From assembly GCA_019188255.1 (NCBI GenBank), contig JAETXT010000003.1, forward strand, positions 4,774,001 through 4,838,000: a stretch of 64,000 nt of DNA. Direction: 5' to 3'. Below, piece by piece: positions 11,842 to 23,340 of the stretch; within the stretch, counting starts at the first letter, position 1; every line of letters starts with the position of its first letter. The stretch comes from Verticillium longisporum (Eukaryota; Ascomycota; Sordariomycetes; Glomerellales; Plectosphaerellaceae). Made by a program: the position numbers and the translations under genes. The notes beneath the pieces are model-generated. The model was given only the letters and a program-made list of their open reading frames with translations, did no database searches and had not been told where the DNA came from.

Positions 11842-12690
11842 TCATCCCTTGAACCCTCCGCCAGATAAAATATGCCTTGCAGCCTTGGCGACAGCACGCA
11901 TGGCAATCGAGTATAGGCTAGGTCCAACGCTGATCCTCGCAACCCCCATCTCCCCGAGTTGCCTCGTCGTCAGGGAATCGTCCTTTTCGCCAAGCTTCAC
12001 AGAAACCCGACCGCCGAGCTCCTTCACGAGCACCTCCACCTCGGAGGTCCGTAGCCCTCGACCAGCACCACCCCAGAAGAACACCGTTGTGGCACCAGCC
12101 TCTAGGTACGCGCGTCCGCGCTTGATGCCCTCCTCCAGAACAGCCTTATCATTGGCCTCGCAGTAAGGCTCGAGCCGGAACACATCGCAACGGGCGTTCA
12201 GCACAAAGCCGTCGCACCCCGCGGCGGCTGCGGCCGCCAGTGCCGTCTTAAGCCGGTCCACCTGCTCCTCCACCCGGTACAGCGACCCCTCGATCCCGCC
12301 ACCGAAACCCCGCTCGGGGATGCTGTCTTCGATGTTCGCGCCGACAGCGCCGAGCTCGACGACCTTCGTCACGGCCTCCTCGATGCGCGCCCCGTACCCG
12401 TCTTGAATGTCGACGGTCAATGGGAGCCCCGAGGCCTGGACGTGGGGCGCGAGCCGGCCGATTGCGGCCATGTTTTGCTCGAACGTTAGGTCTCCGTCCT
12501 TGATGCCCTGTGACTCGGCGACGGCCCAGGAGGCCGTGGCTATGGCTTTGACACGGCCCGAGACCGCGCTGCCATTGAGGGAGAGGACCGCCTTCAAAGA
12601 AGCGTGATCCCAGATATTGGGAAGGATGAGGGGCGACGAGGGCTCGTGCAGCGCCTTCAGCGTTGCTGCGAGTTGCTTTGAGGTTGTCAT
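11842..12690 (-). CDS. PEP mutase/isocitrate lyase superfamily protein
   Basis: A single exon of 282 aa. I start at ATG 12690 (MTTSKQLAATLKALHEP); a frame-compatible ATG 57 bases upstream would add a tail not typical of the family. The protein is a TIM-barrel of the PEP mutase/ICL superfamily: LILPNIWDHASLK at the start, TASWAVAESQGIKDG, then LTVDIQDGYG with the Mg-binding Asp, GANIEDS, NARCDVF, and a late SVGPSLY. Members cleave or rearrange C-C or C-P bonds of 2-oxo-acid-like substrates (2-methylisocitrate-like or oxaloacetate-type). The typical lyase catalytic KKCGH loop is not seen at the expected site, so a proven lyase function should not be assumed. It is probably cytosolic, with no targeting signal. 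Confidence 0.87.
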   Translation of the reverse strand: MTTSKQLAATLKALHEPSSPLILPNIWDHASLKAVLSLNGSAVSGRVKAIATASWAVAESQGIKDGDLTFEQNMAAIGRLAPHVQASGLPLTVDIQDGYGARIEEAVTKVVELGAVGANIEDSIPERGFGGGIEGSLYRVEEQVDRLKTALAAAAAAGCDGFVLNARCDVFRLEPYCEANDKAVLEEGIKRGRAYLEAGATTVFFWGGAGRGLRTSEVEVLVKELGGRVSVKLGEKDDSLTTRQLGEMGVARISVGPSLYSIAMRAVAKAARHILSGGGFKG

Positions 12691-13404
12691 GATGTCTGTA
12701 TTTATCTGCAGGTAATCCTGAGTTGGATGAGTGATGAGAAAGTTCAAATTAAGCTGGTACTAAATGGATTATACGTCGGGTGCTAGTAGGTCTGATTCAG
12801 CTTGAGCCGACGCCAGGCGCGTGAAGCATCGCCAGATGACTCCCACGCCCTCCGATGTCGCTGCGAATGACATCGCCAAGTCGTTTTGCGAAGCACAACA
12901 CTTGGGTGGAGGCAGCACTGGCAAAATAGAAGCTGACAATGCCGCATTGGGCGACGAACTTGTCAGCATGATTTCTTTAGTCCTTGAGGCCGAGGTGACC
13001 AAGTCAAGCAGTTACCAGAAAGTACCCAAATGGGATGAGAGCATACATAGATGGGCCACGCCGCACCAACGCAGTTGATTTTGATGGCAACACCAGCGTG
13101 GCATATACTCAGCATTGATCGCTTTTCATAATCATGCCAATCGCTCGAAGAGAGATCTTTTCCTGTCCTTCGGCTTTCTGCAGAATTGCTTTTTCTTTCT
13201 TCCTCAGATTTTGCACGGCGGGATCAAATTTACAATAACGATGGCTTCCCTTGAACATGGATCATTGAATGGGCAATACTAGTTGCAGCAAACCTGATGT
13301 CAGTTCACAACCCTGTTAAGCCACCAAATTTCGCATAGATTGCAAACGCATTGGTCATCACATCGGGTCTCATTCAATTCTGATCGTGGAACTGATCTGC
13401 CTAT
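12691..13404. other. Intergenic, no supported gene
   Basis: About 700 bases lie between two minus-strand genes. An 85-codon plus frame at 12821-13078 and its 77-codon antisense shadow exist. Neither has an intron chain or a family I recognise. Confidence 0.5.
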
Positions 13405-14414
13405 CTAAGCGTACTTCTTGACCATCTTGAGAATCGCCTCCTCGGTTTCGCGAGGGCTGGTCGCGTTGAGGTAGTGGCCCGCACCCTCAACAAAAGTCAA
13501 AGTCGCCTCGGGCGACGAGGTGAACAGCTTGATGTGCTCCGTAGGCACAACACCGCCAAACACGGGGTCCTCGGGGCCCTGCAAGACAATGTGAGCGCGA
13601 TGGTTTAGGTTTTCCGGAGTTCGCCCGAACTTACATGAAGCCAGTACACGGGGCACTTGATGTCCCTCAGCCGCAGCAAAAGGCCGTCGCGCTCGAGCAG
13701 GCACAGCAGTGCCATGCGAAGCTTCCTGCGGCCCTCGTCGCCAGAGTAGACAGCCTTGAGCGTCGCATCCCAGAATGACAGCGTCTCGGGGCCTACGGTT
13801 CCCGAGAACCCCAGGCTGGCGACCATGCCGCGCCAGATCTCGTCGACGACAAAATCGGGTGTCGGGACGGGGCTGTTCCAGCTCTCAAAGAAGGGCGCAA
13901 GCTGCGTCTTGGGGTCCCAGCAGCCCTTCTCGCGGGAGGTGGCGGACTCGTAGTCCATTGAAGTGCCGAGAGGCAGCAGGCCGATGATCTGCGGTTCTGT
14001 CAGAGTGACGATCCCGACGAGTGTTCACGGGGGAGGGGTTTGTAATACCCTCTCAGGGGCCAGCAGCGCCATCCGAGCGACCATCCAGCCGCCTTGGCTG
14101 GTGCCTAACGCGAAAGCCTTGGGCACCTTGAGGGCGTCCATGACTTGCAGAGCCATGGTGGCTGTATCCCAATAGGTGAATTGATCTGAGACAGAGCTTG
14201 TGGCGCCATGGCCCAGGGGCTCGATCGCCAAAAGGTTGACAACGTCTGTAAGCGTCTTGCTGTTGAATTGAGCTTCGTACAGCGAAGAAGTTGTGCACAT
14301 CGAGTTGATGAGGACAAGGGTGGGCTTGCTCGAGTCTATGGCGTCCCCGGAAAGCCGATATCCGGCAGTGATGCCACCGAGGTGGGGGACATGAATAGTT
14401 GTCTTGGCAGCCAT
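13405..14414 (-). CDS. Alpha/beta hydrolase (enol-lactonase/esterase-like)
   Basis: Three minus-strand exons, 14414-14049, 13988-13635 and 13578-13405, encode 297 aa. Introns are 13989-14048 (GTATTA...CGCAG) and 13579-13634 (GTAAGT...TTGCAG); both are phase 0. The start is ATG 14414 (MAAKTTIHVPHLGG). The nucleophile elbow is LGTSQGG with Ser about 106. The acid residue is probably the Asp of GPEDPVFGG (about 244), right after the second intron, and the catalytic His is in EGAGHYLNAT (about 275). This is the layout of small fungal hydrolases related to 3-oxoadipate enol-lactonase. The substrate is unknown. No signal peptide is seen, so it is probably cytosolic. It sits upstream of the PEP-mutase-like gene on the same strand, which may or may not be functional linkage. 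Confidence 0.88.
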
Positions 14415-15535
14415 ATTGAGAACTGATACTGGGTCGCAGCAGTGACGGGGTAGGTGGTCGATCAAAGGTAATGCAGCTGGACACTGATTCGAAGGGAAGA
14501 GACGAGGCCGTGCTGAAGAAAAGAGCTCCCGTGTTAGTTATTATGCAGCGTCACTAGACTGCAGGAGCTGCTTCTCTGCCGTGCCCAGGGACAACCTCCC
14601 TATATGCTCATTGTCGCGAGAGGCGTTGTGACTAGCAGCCTAACTTTAGGCCTGGAATCATTCCGCGGTCACCATGACCCTGCTACGTGTGCTTCGGTGT
14701 GGAGAATCTGGAACCGCAGGTTTTGGCGCCCTCGCGCAGAGGGGCTTCTGCCTGTCAGGCTGTGCGGATCAGGACTCAAAAAGGTCTTAGAGCCGTCGTG
14801 ATGGAGTCGAGCTACTGGTTTCGTCTGGCGCAAGGGGGCGGCCCGCGTTAGACAACGCCTCTCAACGCCTCTTTTTAGTCGAGCCACTCTCAGATTGGGG
14901 ACGAAGCCGCAGGTGCCGGGGAGACGGAGTCGTTACAGGGGAGGGGAGGGGAGGCCGGGGTCGATTGGGGTGTCGATGGTGGATATTTGGGTTTTGTTGG
15001 TGACCAAAGCTGATGGCTGCAATAGGCGGGCTGCATTGCAGTAAAAACGCCTTGTTCAGATCGATGAACCAGTCGATATCGGAGAACCGGTTCCTTGGGC
15101 GAACGGGTTGGTTTCTTGTAAGGAGAAAGCGGCGTTGTGATGAAAAGATTCCTCAGCGTAACATCAGGGCCCCCAGAGAAAATCTTCTCGCGCACGCGAT
15201 GATACCGTACTTGTGGTCCATCGCCTGTCCATCAGCAGATAAGGTGGATGCTACTCCGCAGTCCTCGTTGATCAATCGCCTTTTCAGGCACCGCGAAACT
15301 TCACTGCCGGCCGGGAACCCATCAGAACCCCCCATCCCTGTCGTGTTCGAGCCATCCTCTGCCATCAGCGTCAGGGGTGGCGGGACAGTGGGTGGGAGCA
15401 TAAAGCGGTAGCATGCATTCGTGAAGAATATATGTCTAAAAAGCTCCAAGAACCGCAAATATCAGACCTGATTCCTGCATCTTCGTTTGTTTCTTTCCCA
15501 ACTTCTTCTTCGCTTCAAGCATTGCGCAGGTCGAC
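14415..15535. other. Divergent intergenic region
   Basis: This 1.1 kb separates the minus-strand hydrolase from the plus-strand PTH11-like gene and should hold both promoters. Frames of about 100-130 codons at 15013-15411 (+) and 15153-15458 (-) are antisense to each other and unrecognisable. Confidence 0.5.
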
Positions 15536-16896
15536 ATGTCATCGAAGTCTCAGCTTCCGGGCCTGCCGGGCTATAACCCCGACAATCTCCAGCCATGGAT
15601 GATCCAAGTCGTTGTTTCTATGACAGTGCTGGCCCTTGCCTCTGTCGTATTGCGGCTTGTCAGTCGGCGATTCAAGGGTCAAGAGCTGTGGTGGGATGAT
15701 TGGATGATCATTTTCTCGATGGTAAGTTGGACTTCCAACTTCAACGCACAACCCGTTGTTTCTCAGTATTTTTTGGCCATGAATTCTGACATGTCACTGC
15801 GAACAGGGCTGGAACCTTGCCGTTGTTGGATTCATCTTTGCCATGCATTCTTGCGGCATGGGCATCCACGCCGACCTCGTGGACGTCGAGGACATTGTCA
15901 TGATGGCCAAATGGCTTGTCGTAGCAGAGGTCCTCTACGCCTGGAACCTCGGCTGGACTAAGCTGAGCCTATTGCTGATGTACTACCGCATCTTCCGCGT
16001 TCCCTACTTCAAGAGGATGGCATGGGGAGTCGGCGCGTTTGTCATGGCGTGGGTAGTCTGCATCACATTTCTCTTCATCTTCATCTGCGTCCCGGTTGAG
16101 AAGCTCTGGTACCCGCATCTTCCCGGACGATGCATCAACCAGGTCGGCACATGGATCGCCAACGCGGCTTCGACCATCTTCACCGATCTTGTCATCCTTC
16201 TCATGCCGATTCCGCCCATCTGGAAACTGCAACTGAAGCAGATTGAAAAGATTGGTCTCACTTTCGCATTCAGCTTGGGATTCTTGTGCGTTTCTCTCCC
16301 AGTCTAGATTGATCCTTTGGCAACTGACAATTCCTAGTGTAGTATTCGCGTCTGCATACCGCACCAGTGTGCTTTTCACCTACTCCGCTACCGACCCAAC
16401 CTACACACTGGCTCCGACGGTCGGTTGGACAGCAATCGAAATGTCGGCGGGTATTGTTTCCGCTTGCCTCCCTACTCTTCGACCTGTCATGATGTTTTTT
16501 GCAAGATCCTTGGGCATCAAGGGCAGCCTCAGCTATGCTTTCTCGCGGGGCGCCTTGTCCATGGGTCTGCGCTCCAAGAAGACTGGAAATTTCAGCGAGC
16601 GCCTCTCATCCCGTGAGGACTTTGCGAGCAAGTCCGCCGCCACCTCGGAACGATCAAACAAAGACGAACATTCCCGGCGGGCCTCCGACGACAATGAGTC
16701 CCGATTTACGAGCGAGGAGCTGGGCACGACCATGGTGTCACCTAGTGATGCCGCTCTGAGGCCTGATGTCAAGGGGTACGGTTTCACCGTGACGAGCACA
16801 CCAAAGGCAGATCGTTGTGACGATGACGCCGACGACATCCCTCTTCACAGCATCCGTGTCGATACAAAGTTCAAGAGATCGACCACTCAAGCTTAG
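15536..16896 (+). CDS. PTH11-like seven-helix membrane protein (rhodopsin/SAT4 domain)
   Basis: Exons 15536-15721, 15807-16285 and 16338-16896 encode 407 aa. Introns are 15722-15806 (GTAAGT...GAACAG) and 16286-16337 (GTGCGT...CCTAG); frames join as SM/GWNL and GF/FVVFASAYR. The N-terminal two thirds holds seven hydrophobic segments with the family features: ELWWDDWMI after helix 1, a long WLVVAEVLYAWNLGWTKLS segment, LPGRCINQ, and IFTDLVILLMPIPPIWKLQL. The last 140 residues form a Ser/Glu/Arg-rich cytoplasmic tail. There is no CFEM domain, so it belongs to the CFEM-less group. Related proteins act as receptors or of unknown function at the plasma membrane. Confidence 0.9.
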
Positions 16897-17353
16897 GAGG
16901 TACATGGGATGCCAGCTTGGTCACGGTTTCAGGGCTTGTATTTGTACATGTACGTACACAAAACGGAAAAGCGAACGGATTCAGATATTTAGCGATCAAT
17001 ATAATACACACAAAACTTAAGATCCGGGCGTCTTTTGTCGGGAATTTGTGTAATATGCCAGAATGCCCATGAAACTTGGCTTGACACGTGAAGGTGTAAC
17101 AATGAACCGGGCTATTCTCCATACCAGTGCCTTGAGAAGACCTGAGCACCGCTACCCAAGAACATGTGTTTCGATTACTCTGATCATCAGCACTACGGCT
17201 GCGGATGTTCTTCCGCGCAGTATAAAGCTAGTGATGAGACGTAGCCCAACCTAACCGCTGGTAGACCCAGCGCCGGAGCATCTTGCCCTCGAACAAAGTC
17301 TTGGATACATGACTTACCGCAGATTCCATCGCTCCTTTGGTTGTCTAATTTGT
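16897..17353. other. Convergent 3' region
   Basis: This is the short stretch between the stops of the PTH11-like gene (+) and the P450 (-). It carries the two 3' ends; no gene seen. Confidence 0.6.
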
Positions 17354-19061
17354 TCACATGACTCTGCGAGGACGCATTTTTACTCGAGGTCCCTGCTGCC
17401 GGAGGAAGAAGCCGTTCCGTACCCACCACTCGGTCTCCGGCTCCATAATCTGAATCTCGTATAAGGCGAAGAGTGTAGCAACGACCTTGTACACTTCGAC
17501 TAAGGCGAGGTGCCTCCCGATGCACACCCGTGAGCCTGCGCCAAACGTGAAATCGGCATTGTCCATGCCCCGCAGTCTCTCAGCAAAACACTCCTTTGTC
17601 TCGTCAGCGCCTTCGTCTCGAAGCCACCTCTCGGGTCGGAACTCATCAGAGTCAACTCCCCAAGTCTGTTTGTTACGACCTAGTACGAATGGGTTCATCC
17701 CAACGCTGATGCCTGGCGGAACAGTCGACCCATCAAGCAGCACGAGTTGGCTGCCCTGAGCTTCTGCAGGGACATAGCGCGGGAGAGTCATGGCCACCCC
17801 AGGATGCAGCCGCATTGCTTCTCGAATGACGGCTGCAAGGTACGGAAGCAACTTGACCTCGGAATATGGCGGTGGTACATTATGCTGTTTTGAGAACTCC
17901 ATGGCCAGAATTTCGGCCTCCAATTTCGCCCGCACACCCAGCGTACGCAGTACGTAATAAAGTACCGCCTTAATGGTAATGGCGGTCGTATCAGCCCCAG
18001 CAAGCATGTTGATGGCAAGATAGCTGATAATCTGCCTGCCGTCGCCAACATCAGGATTCTCAGACTTCGCCTGAATAAATTTGTCTAGAAAGTCAGGCTT
18101 GCTTTCATCGTGGGTGGCTTTGTCTCGACCCTGAAATTGATCTTTCACGTATTGCAGTGTCGGTCCCAGTAGCACTGTTGCACCGCCGATTGGTATGATG
18201 GGGTTCTTGTCGATCCAGCGATCAAGGATGGGCAACTGGCTAACGCTGGCAAGGTAGTCAGACCCCATCTCGGATAACCATAGATGCCCATCAAAGTCTT
18301 TGCCTGCTTCGAGGTATCCAGAGCGTTTGCTGAAAGTGATCTGGCCAATGACGTCCCATGCGTCTGCACAGCCTGTCAGCTTTGGAAACCCAAGCAGAGG
18401 ATTGTACAGTACGCTGTGACTTACACATCTTAATCCATTGACCCAAGTCAAATTCGGAACTAAATTCACAGCAATCGTGAACCCACTTGTGCATAAAACG
18501 CCCTTCAAGCTGACAGCACAGCAGCCGAATGGCTTCATCAAAGTGTGGCTCCAGCTGAAGCACACTTGTCATCGAATAGTGCTTGGCTACAGGCTTCTTC
18601 TGCCTTACATGTTCGGCCGGGTCGATGAGACTGAAAAGATTGGGTACAGGTTCCCTGTTGACGACGTTGCTCGCTGGTGGGTAAAATTCCGTTTTCAGCC
18701 ACTTATGGTCTGTGGTGTAGATGGTCTTGACCAAGCTAGGCACATCGAGGTCTAGATTATTTGGCCCTGTTCTGACCACAGGGCCATACTTTCGATGCGT
18801 GCGAAGGTTTACGAGGTGGATATCGCCACGCAGAGTGTGGTAAACCCGCCAGAGATTGGTGAATTCTATATAGTCGTTAGCACGCATGTTACGCTCACGC
18901 TGCCGATATTTTGAGCTCGAGCCGTGACGGCCCTACGCGCACTTACTGGCAAAAAAGGGCCCAGGGTATCGACGCAGGGGAGATTGGAAATAGGCAAGGA
19001 GGCTCCATGCCACGTAGGCAGCAATGAAAAGTGCCAGCGCCGCACCCCAAAAGATCGACAT
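17354..19061 (-). CDS. Cytochrome P450, pisatin-demethylase-like
   Basis: Minus-strand exons 19061-18947, 18865-18425 and 18363-17354 encode 521 aa. Intron 1 (18866-18946) is GTAAGT...TATAG with a GCTAAC branch site; intron 2 (18364-18424) is GTAAGT...TGCAG. The first exon supplies a membrane anchor and a YPGPFFA hinge and joins to KFTNLWR; exon 2 joins as WIKMYAWDVIG. Motifs: I-helix AGADTT, ExxR as REAMR, PERW as FRPERW, and heme loop FTFGAGSRVCIG with the Cys ligand. All are intact, unlike the remnant at 7.5-9.3 kb. The layout resembles fungal P450s annotated as pisatin demethylase (CYP57-like); such enzymes act on aromatic plant compounds or fungal metabolites. Assignment to a CYP family or substrate would need phylogeny. 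Confidence 0.92.
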
Positions 19062-20239
19062 CTCGACGAATAACCTCCTCGATTCTGTCGGGACGTCGCC
19101 TCACATTGAAGAATCGACCGCAAGCCTCGACGATGCCGTTGAGCATCAGTGCGTGATTTTAATCACGGACATCGGCTGGAAGGGGGTGTTTGTGGCTAAA
19201 TGCAAGCGACAGGTCGCTTCTTCGATCCCACCTGTGTTATTCATTGGCCTTCCGGCGGACCAATTGAGTTTTCCAGGGTACTGCGGACCAGTCCCGCGAA
19301 ACAGGGGCTGCTCGAGATGCAGTGCTTGATCCCTGACAGGATGTAACCTATCGCGATATACCCCAGAGTGTGCTGAGATTGCTGCTCGACTGTGCCGCAA
19401 CAGGGTTCACGCAGGATTCGACGGAAGAGCATGTGGAAATCTGGCTCCGACTAGATGCGCTTGGAAATCCATGCTAATGAAATTTGCCTGCTCGACAGCG
19501 GCACCTAACGCACGCGGTCAATCCTTTGTTACGACACTCTATTCCTTTTGGACAATGCATCGTTCCTAGCCGCCAAAATGGATGTCACAACCGTCGCGAG
19601 CGTCGGTGGCCAAGGCCAGTGGCTCTTGACCCTGTCCTGGTCTCTGACAGGCAGTGCTGCGATATTCTTCTTCATTTGACTGTATACTCGGCTTGTAGTG
19701 GCGAGACCATATGTGTAGGACGACAAGATCAATAATAGATCTCTTATAATATTTCGAAAGTATCTGGCATTAGGTCAAAGCTGCGTCGAAAGCTCACTGC
19801 CATCACTCCACAGATGCCAAGCGGGTGAGCTGGGTGATTCCGCCGCTTGACGATCGCACGACGGCTGGGTGGTTGTTGTGGGACTGGCTAAGTGGGTGAT
19901 CTCAGGGTGACTACGACTGCTGAATCTTTACCTTGACATACTTGGCTTGTATCTCCTGACCCGCATAGCCTACCGGGTCAGACTTATTTCTTGTTGTGGG
20001 CGTGCTAGTAACCCGCGATACGAGGTCCCTTCAATAACACCCGTTTGAGAAACTGCGAAGATATTGGACGAGATTACAGGTTTGCACCATACTGACATCT
20101 ATCAGAGACTTGACTTCGCTGGCTTTCGGTACCGCGAAGGGTATATGGAGGAGAGAGTCTGGCATTGACGCGGACTCAAAAGCCATCTTCTCACACGCAG
20201 CTCGTGCAGGCTATTAGAGGCAGCAAAATGCCGATTACC
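19062..20239. other. Intergenic, no gene seen
   Basis: The P450 promoter side followed by about 1 kb without credible frames. Only short frames under 105 codons occur. The right end merges into the TpA-rich element that follows. Confidence 0.5.
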
Positions 20240-20890
20240 CTTACAAGTACTAAAATGTCAGGAGGCCCCTGCGGAGCCACGGCACAGGGGGCTAGTTAGG
20301 GGCTAAGAGCTACGAGAACGTATATATAAGGACTGTAGAGGGCCCTCTAAGCTATAGAGGGCTAGAATTTAGATATATTCCGACCCTATACCTACCTTAT
20401 TATTAATTGCCTACGGACTACGTATAGAAGACCTCTTCACTCTACTCCAAATTAAGTACTAATATAAAACTAATGCGAGGGCCGGCGAATAGAAAAGAAT
20501 TCATAGCTGTCCACGTTAAGAATCACCTCGTCAACGTCAATAAGAAACCTGAAGCTAGTCACTCACCTTACTATTTATGTTTCTAGGTCCTACTCGAACG
20601 TGATCTGTCCCTATAGCAGCCAAGTCGAACATTGACCTTCCTAAACTCTAGGCTATCAACTCTATATACGGTATACTTCCTACCCGTTTAACTCCTATAA
20701 ATCGTAGCTCGACCTGCTCGATTCTGGAACCTCGGCGTTCTCTAATCTTGCAGTCTAGGCCTGGAAAGTCCCTCTTAAGACCCCTTCTCTACTACCCTCT
20801 TCTTGCTGCTCTTCTACTCATCGCTCGGCGTTACGTACTTAGACACGAGATCCTTGAGGAGTTTCGCTAGCTTATTCCACAAGATTGCGT
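20240..20890. mobile_element. Degenerate retroelement relic, probably RIP-mutated
   Basis: From about 20240 the composition changes abruptly: CTA, TAG and TAT triplets dominate and long frames are absent, while CpG is still present. That is the pattern left by repeat-induced point mutation acting on CpA. The left end has an LTR-like look: TGTCAGGAGG at 20256, a TATA box (TATATATAAG, 20321-20330) and the 14-bp palindrome TAGAGGGCCCTCTA at 20336-20349. I could not find a second LTR, an insertion duplication or a readable pol domain, so the class (Copia or Gypsy) is not assigned and the borders are approximate. Confidence 0.5.
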
Positions 20891-20984
20891 GAATAAATTT
20901 ACCTTGCTATTTTTTCCCCTTTCTCATTCTTCTTTCTATTTCCGAGACATAGCCAACCTGCTCGCCCCGCCCCTCCGAGCACTG

Positions 20985-22941
20985 CTAGCCAGGAATTCCC
21001 AACTGCCCACCGTCTGTCCCACCCTGTGGCTTAACAAAGCCCAACTCTTTCATTTTGCTAGCATCCATGGAATTTTTCTCCTGGCCGGAACGCTTCTGCA
21101 CAGGCCGTTTTTGTACTTGGTTAAGGGACCGTTTATTGAGCTCTACCAAAACAGCAATGGGCTCCTTGGTCGCAATGGGAAGGCTTGGAGGCGATAGTGA
21201 AATACAGTACTCTTCGTTCTGTTGACATTTGTTGTGAAGATTTTCGAACATCTTGACCAGCTCGTTAGAAGTAGACCTGACCAAGGTTTTGTCCTTCCGG
21301 AGAATGACCATCATCTGATCCTCGATGACCGTTAGAACATCTCGGATGTACTGCGATGACCTGTCATCGGCCCTCAAAGTGTCGAAGCACTACACGGTAC
21401 ACATTTATATCAGAGTGAGCTCAACATTTTGACTCAGCGCATGGAGCGTAACATGAAAGATCATGTCAGAACTTTGCTCACCTGCAGCACCTCTGCTTTG
21501 ACGGACTGTCTGAAGCTACCGCCTTCCAGCTCAACGAGATCGTAGAACACATTTGTTCTACCCCCGCCAATCATGAAGAATGTGGTTCTTTTGTGATCGA
21601 ATTCATCTCGGAGCGTCATCCCACCTACTACTTGCGCCAGCATCTCGAAAATGAGGCATCCCATGGTCCATACGTCGAAAAGCCTGTTGATAGAGCCGCC
21701 TCGAACGTCGCATTCTGGCGGACGATAACCGGGAATCTCTGGAACGGCTTCCCCCGGCACATTAGACCGAGAGTCTTCCGAGTTCAGCGCGGAGACGCCT
21801 AGGTCAGAAATGACAAGATGCCACCCATAGCTCCTGTGAGTACGATAGCATAAGATGTTGTCGGGTTTGATGTCGCCGTGACGGCCATACTTTCCAGGGG
21901 CGATCTTGCGTGGCTCATGTATCTGAGCCATGGCTCCAACAAGTCCACATATCTGGCGAGAAAGCCACCGCACAGTCGCTGCGTCTTGCATATCTTTGGG
22001 CTGTACTTCCTCGTCCCACAGATATTCCAAGTTATGTTCCGCGTATGGGAAGATAAAGAAGTATTCGCCCTCGATCTCGTAGGTGGCAAGCAAGGTGACC
22101 AGGTGTGAATGGAGTCGGCCGTCAAAGAGGCGTAGCTGATCAGCCTCACGCTGTGCCTGACGAAATTTGTCTTCACGGCCTCCCCTGAGCTTCTTCACTG
22201 CAACGAATTCTGCTTTCAAGTCCAGCTGAAGGTTCGTTAGTAAGAGAATTCGATTTGTCCAAAGGCACTTCCCTTTTGAAGGAGCGGGTCGAAAGTGTGG
22301 CAACCAGGATGCAACATTCTCTTGAAAACGTCGCCGAATGCACCACCACGAGTATCGTCCTCCGCAACCCTTTTGCTGACTGGCCCATGAGAGATCCAGG
22401 GAAGTATGTGTTTGGTCCCCAGTCTGCTGTGAGGTGCAGCCTCTAATTCGCTGCGCCGAAATACATGAGGGCAGAAACGCCATTGCCATCTGTCGAAGGC
22501 GTCTGAGTCTTTCCGTCTCCAAGAGCTTCTAATGAAACATTCCAGCGAGGCTTCTGTGCCTTTCCTCTTCAAAGGCTTCTCGGCCTTGTGATCATAATGC
22601 AGAGGGAGGTCGGCGTCACAAATGCCGCTCCGCTTGTCGAAGATGACCTTTGCATCACTGATCTTGTCGCACATAACGAGAAGAGCAAATAATTGAATAT
22701 ATGTGTGGCCCTTCTCAGGATCAGGGTAACATATCTGGCGAACAAGGGACTCTCTGTCCAACTTACTTTTCGGGCCTTCAGGTACAGTCAGGCTTCTCGA
22801 AACGACCTCCGGCGTCAGGCATCTGCCGAGTGTGGAAAGGGGCCAATACGACTGATCGTCCTTCAGGCCTTCCACTTTGTGGTCGTGCAGCAGTTCCCAT
22901 AGGTCGTCCGATGACAGTTCTGGGGGTGATGCTTTTATCAT
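20985..22941 (-). CDS. Divergent protein kinase with HGD and DLG motifs
   Basis: Minus-strand exons 22941-22269, 22209-21482 and 21389-20985 give 601 aa. Introns: 22210-22268 (GTGCCT...GCAG, with a TACTAAC branch) and 21390-21481 (GTGAGC...GTAG). The N-terminal 215 residues are a fungal accessory-kinase leader with no named domain. The kinase domain starts at GGAFGDVF, with VAVKKL holding the ATP-binding Lys (about 230), YGRHGDIKPDNIL as catalytic loop and ISDLG in place of DFG. GYRPPE stands for the APE segment and DVWTMGCLIFEML is typical. Arg of the usual HRD is Gly, and Phe of DFG is Leu. The catalytic Asp, Asn and metal-binding Asp are kept, so activity is possible. The C-terminus is low in complexity. 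It lies next to a CorA-like gene and is paralogous in layout to the kinase at 28.0-30.8 kb. Confidence 0.85.
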
Positions 22942-23340
22942 TGTGCTTTACTTTGGTTTGATGGTCAAATGTAAGCGACAGAAATCAACCAGACTTATGG
23001 TGGATTGTCAGGCAGGTAGGTGTCCAAGATACGCAAAGGCTGAAAGTGCCAGGCTTGTTGGTCTTGGAGGCAGCCTGCTTGTCATTCAGGTATGCAGCAA
23101 AGTGGATTCGCTCTGAAGAGCAAGTTACATGAGGCTGCAGGCTGCAGGCTGCAGGCTATCGGCGCGGTCATCGAAGACCTTACTCAGCCTCTGCTTGACA
23201 GATCAACGAGGTTCCGTGGTGGAGTATTTGCAACGCAGGTCTCAGGGAACCAGACACGCCATTGAACGGCGGTAGGAATTGCAATTCTCTGACATAATAT
23301 TGATCGCACGTCTAAGAGGTGTTCATTAAGACCACCATCG
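22942..23340. other. Intergenic promoter region of the HGD kinase
   Basis: About 400 bases lie between two minus-strand genes. The only structure seen is the heptamer tandem listed separately. Confidence 0.55.
23133..23157. repeat. Tandem heptamer (GGCTGCA)3.6
   Basis: Three full copies and one partial copy of GGCTGCA lie head to tail, about 190 bases upstream of the kinase start. It is a small repeat that may vary between strains; no function is implied. Confidence 0.8.

Noticed and set aside
12821..13078. 85-codon frame between the lyase and the hydrolase
   Set aside because: No family, no splice partner and an equally open antisense frame.
15153..15458. 101-codon minus frame upstream of the PTH11-like gene
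   Set aside because: Overlaps an antisense frame and lacks any signature; probably promoter sequence.
7491..19061. Secondary-metabolite cluster around the two P450s, FAD oxidase, hydrolase and PEP-mutase-like gene
   Set aside because: No polyketide, peptide or terpene synthase is present and one P450 is dead; the mix may be chance accessory content.
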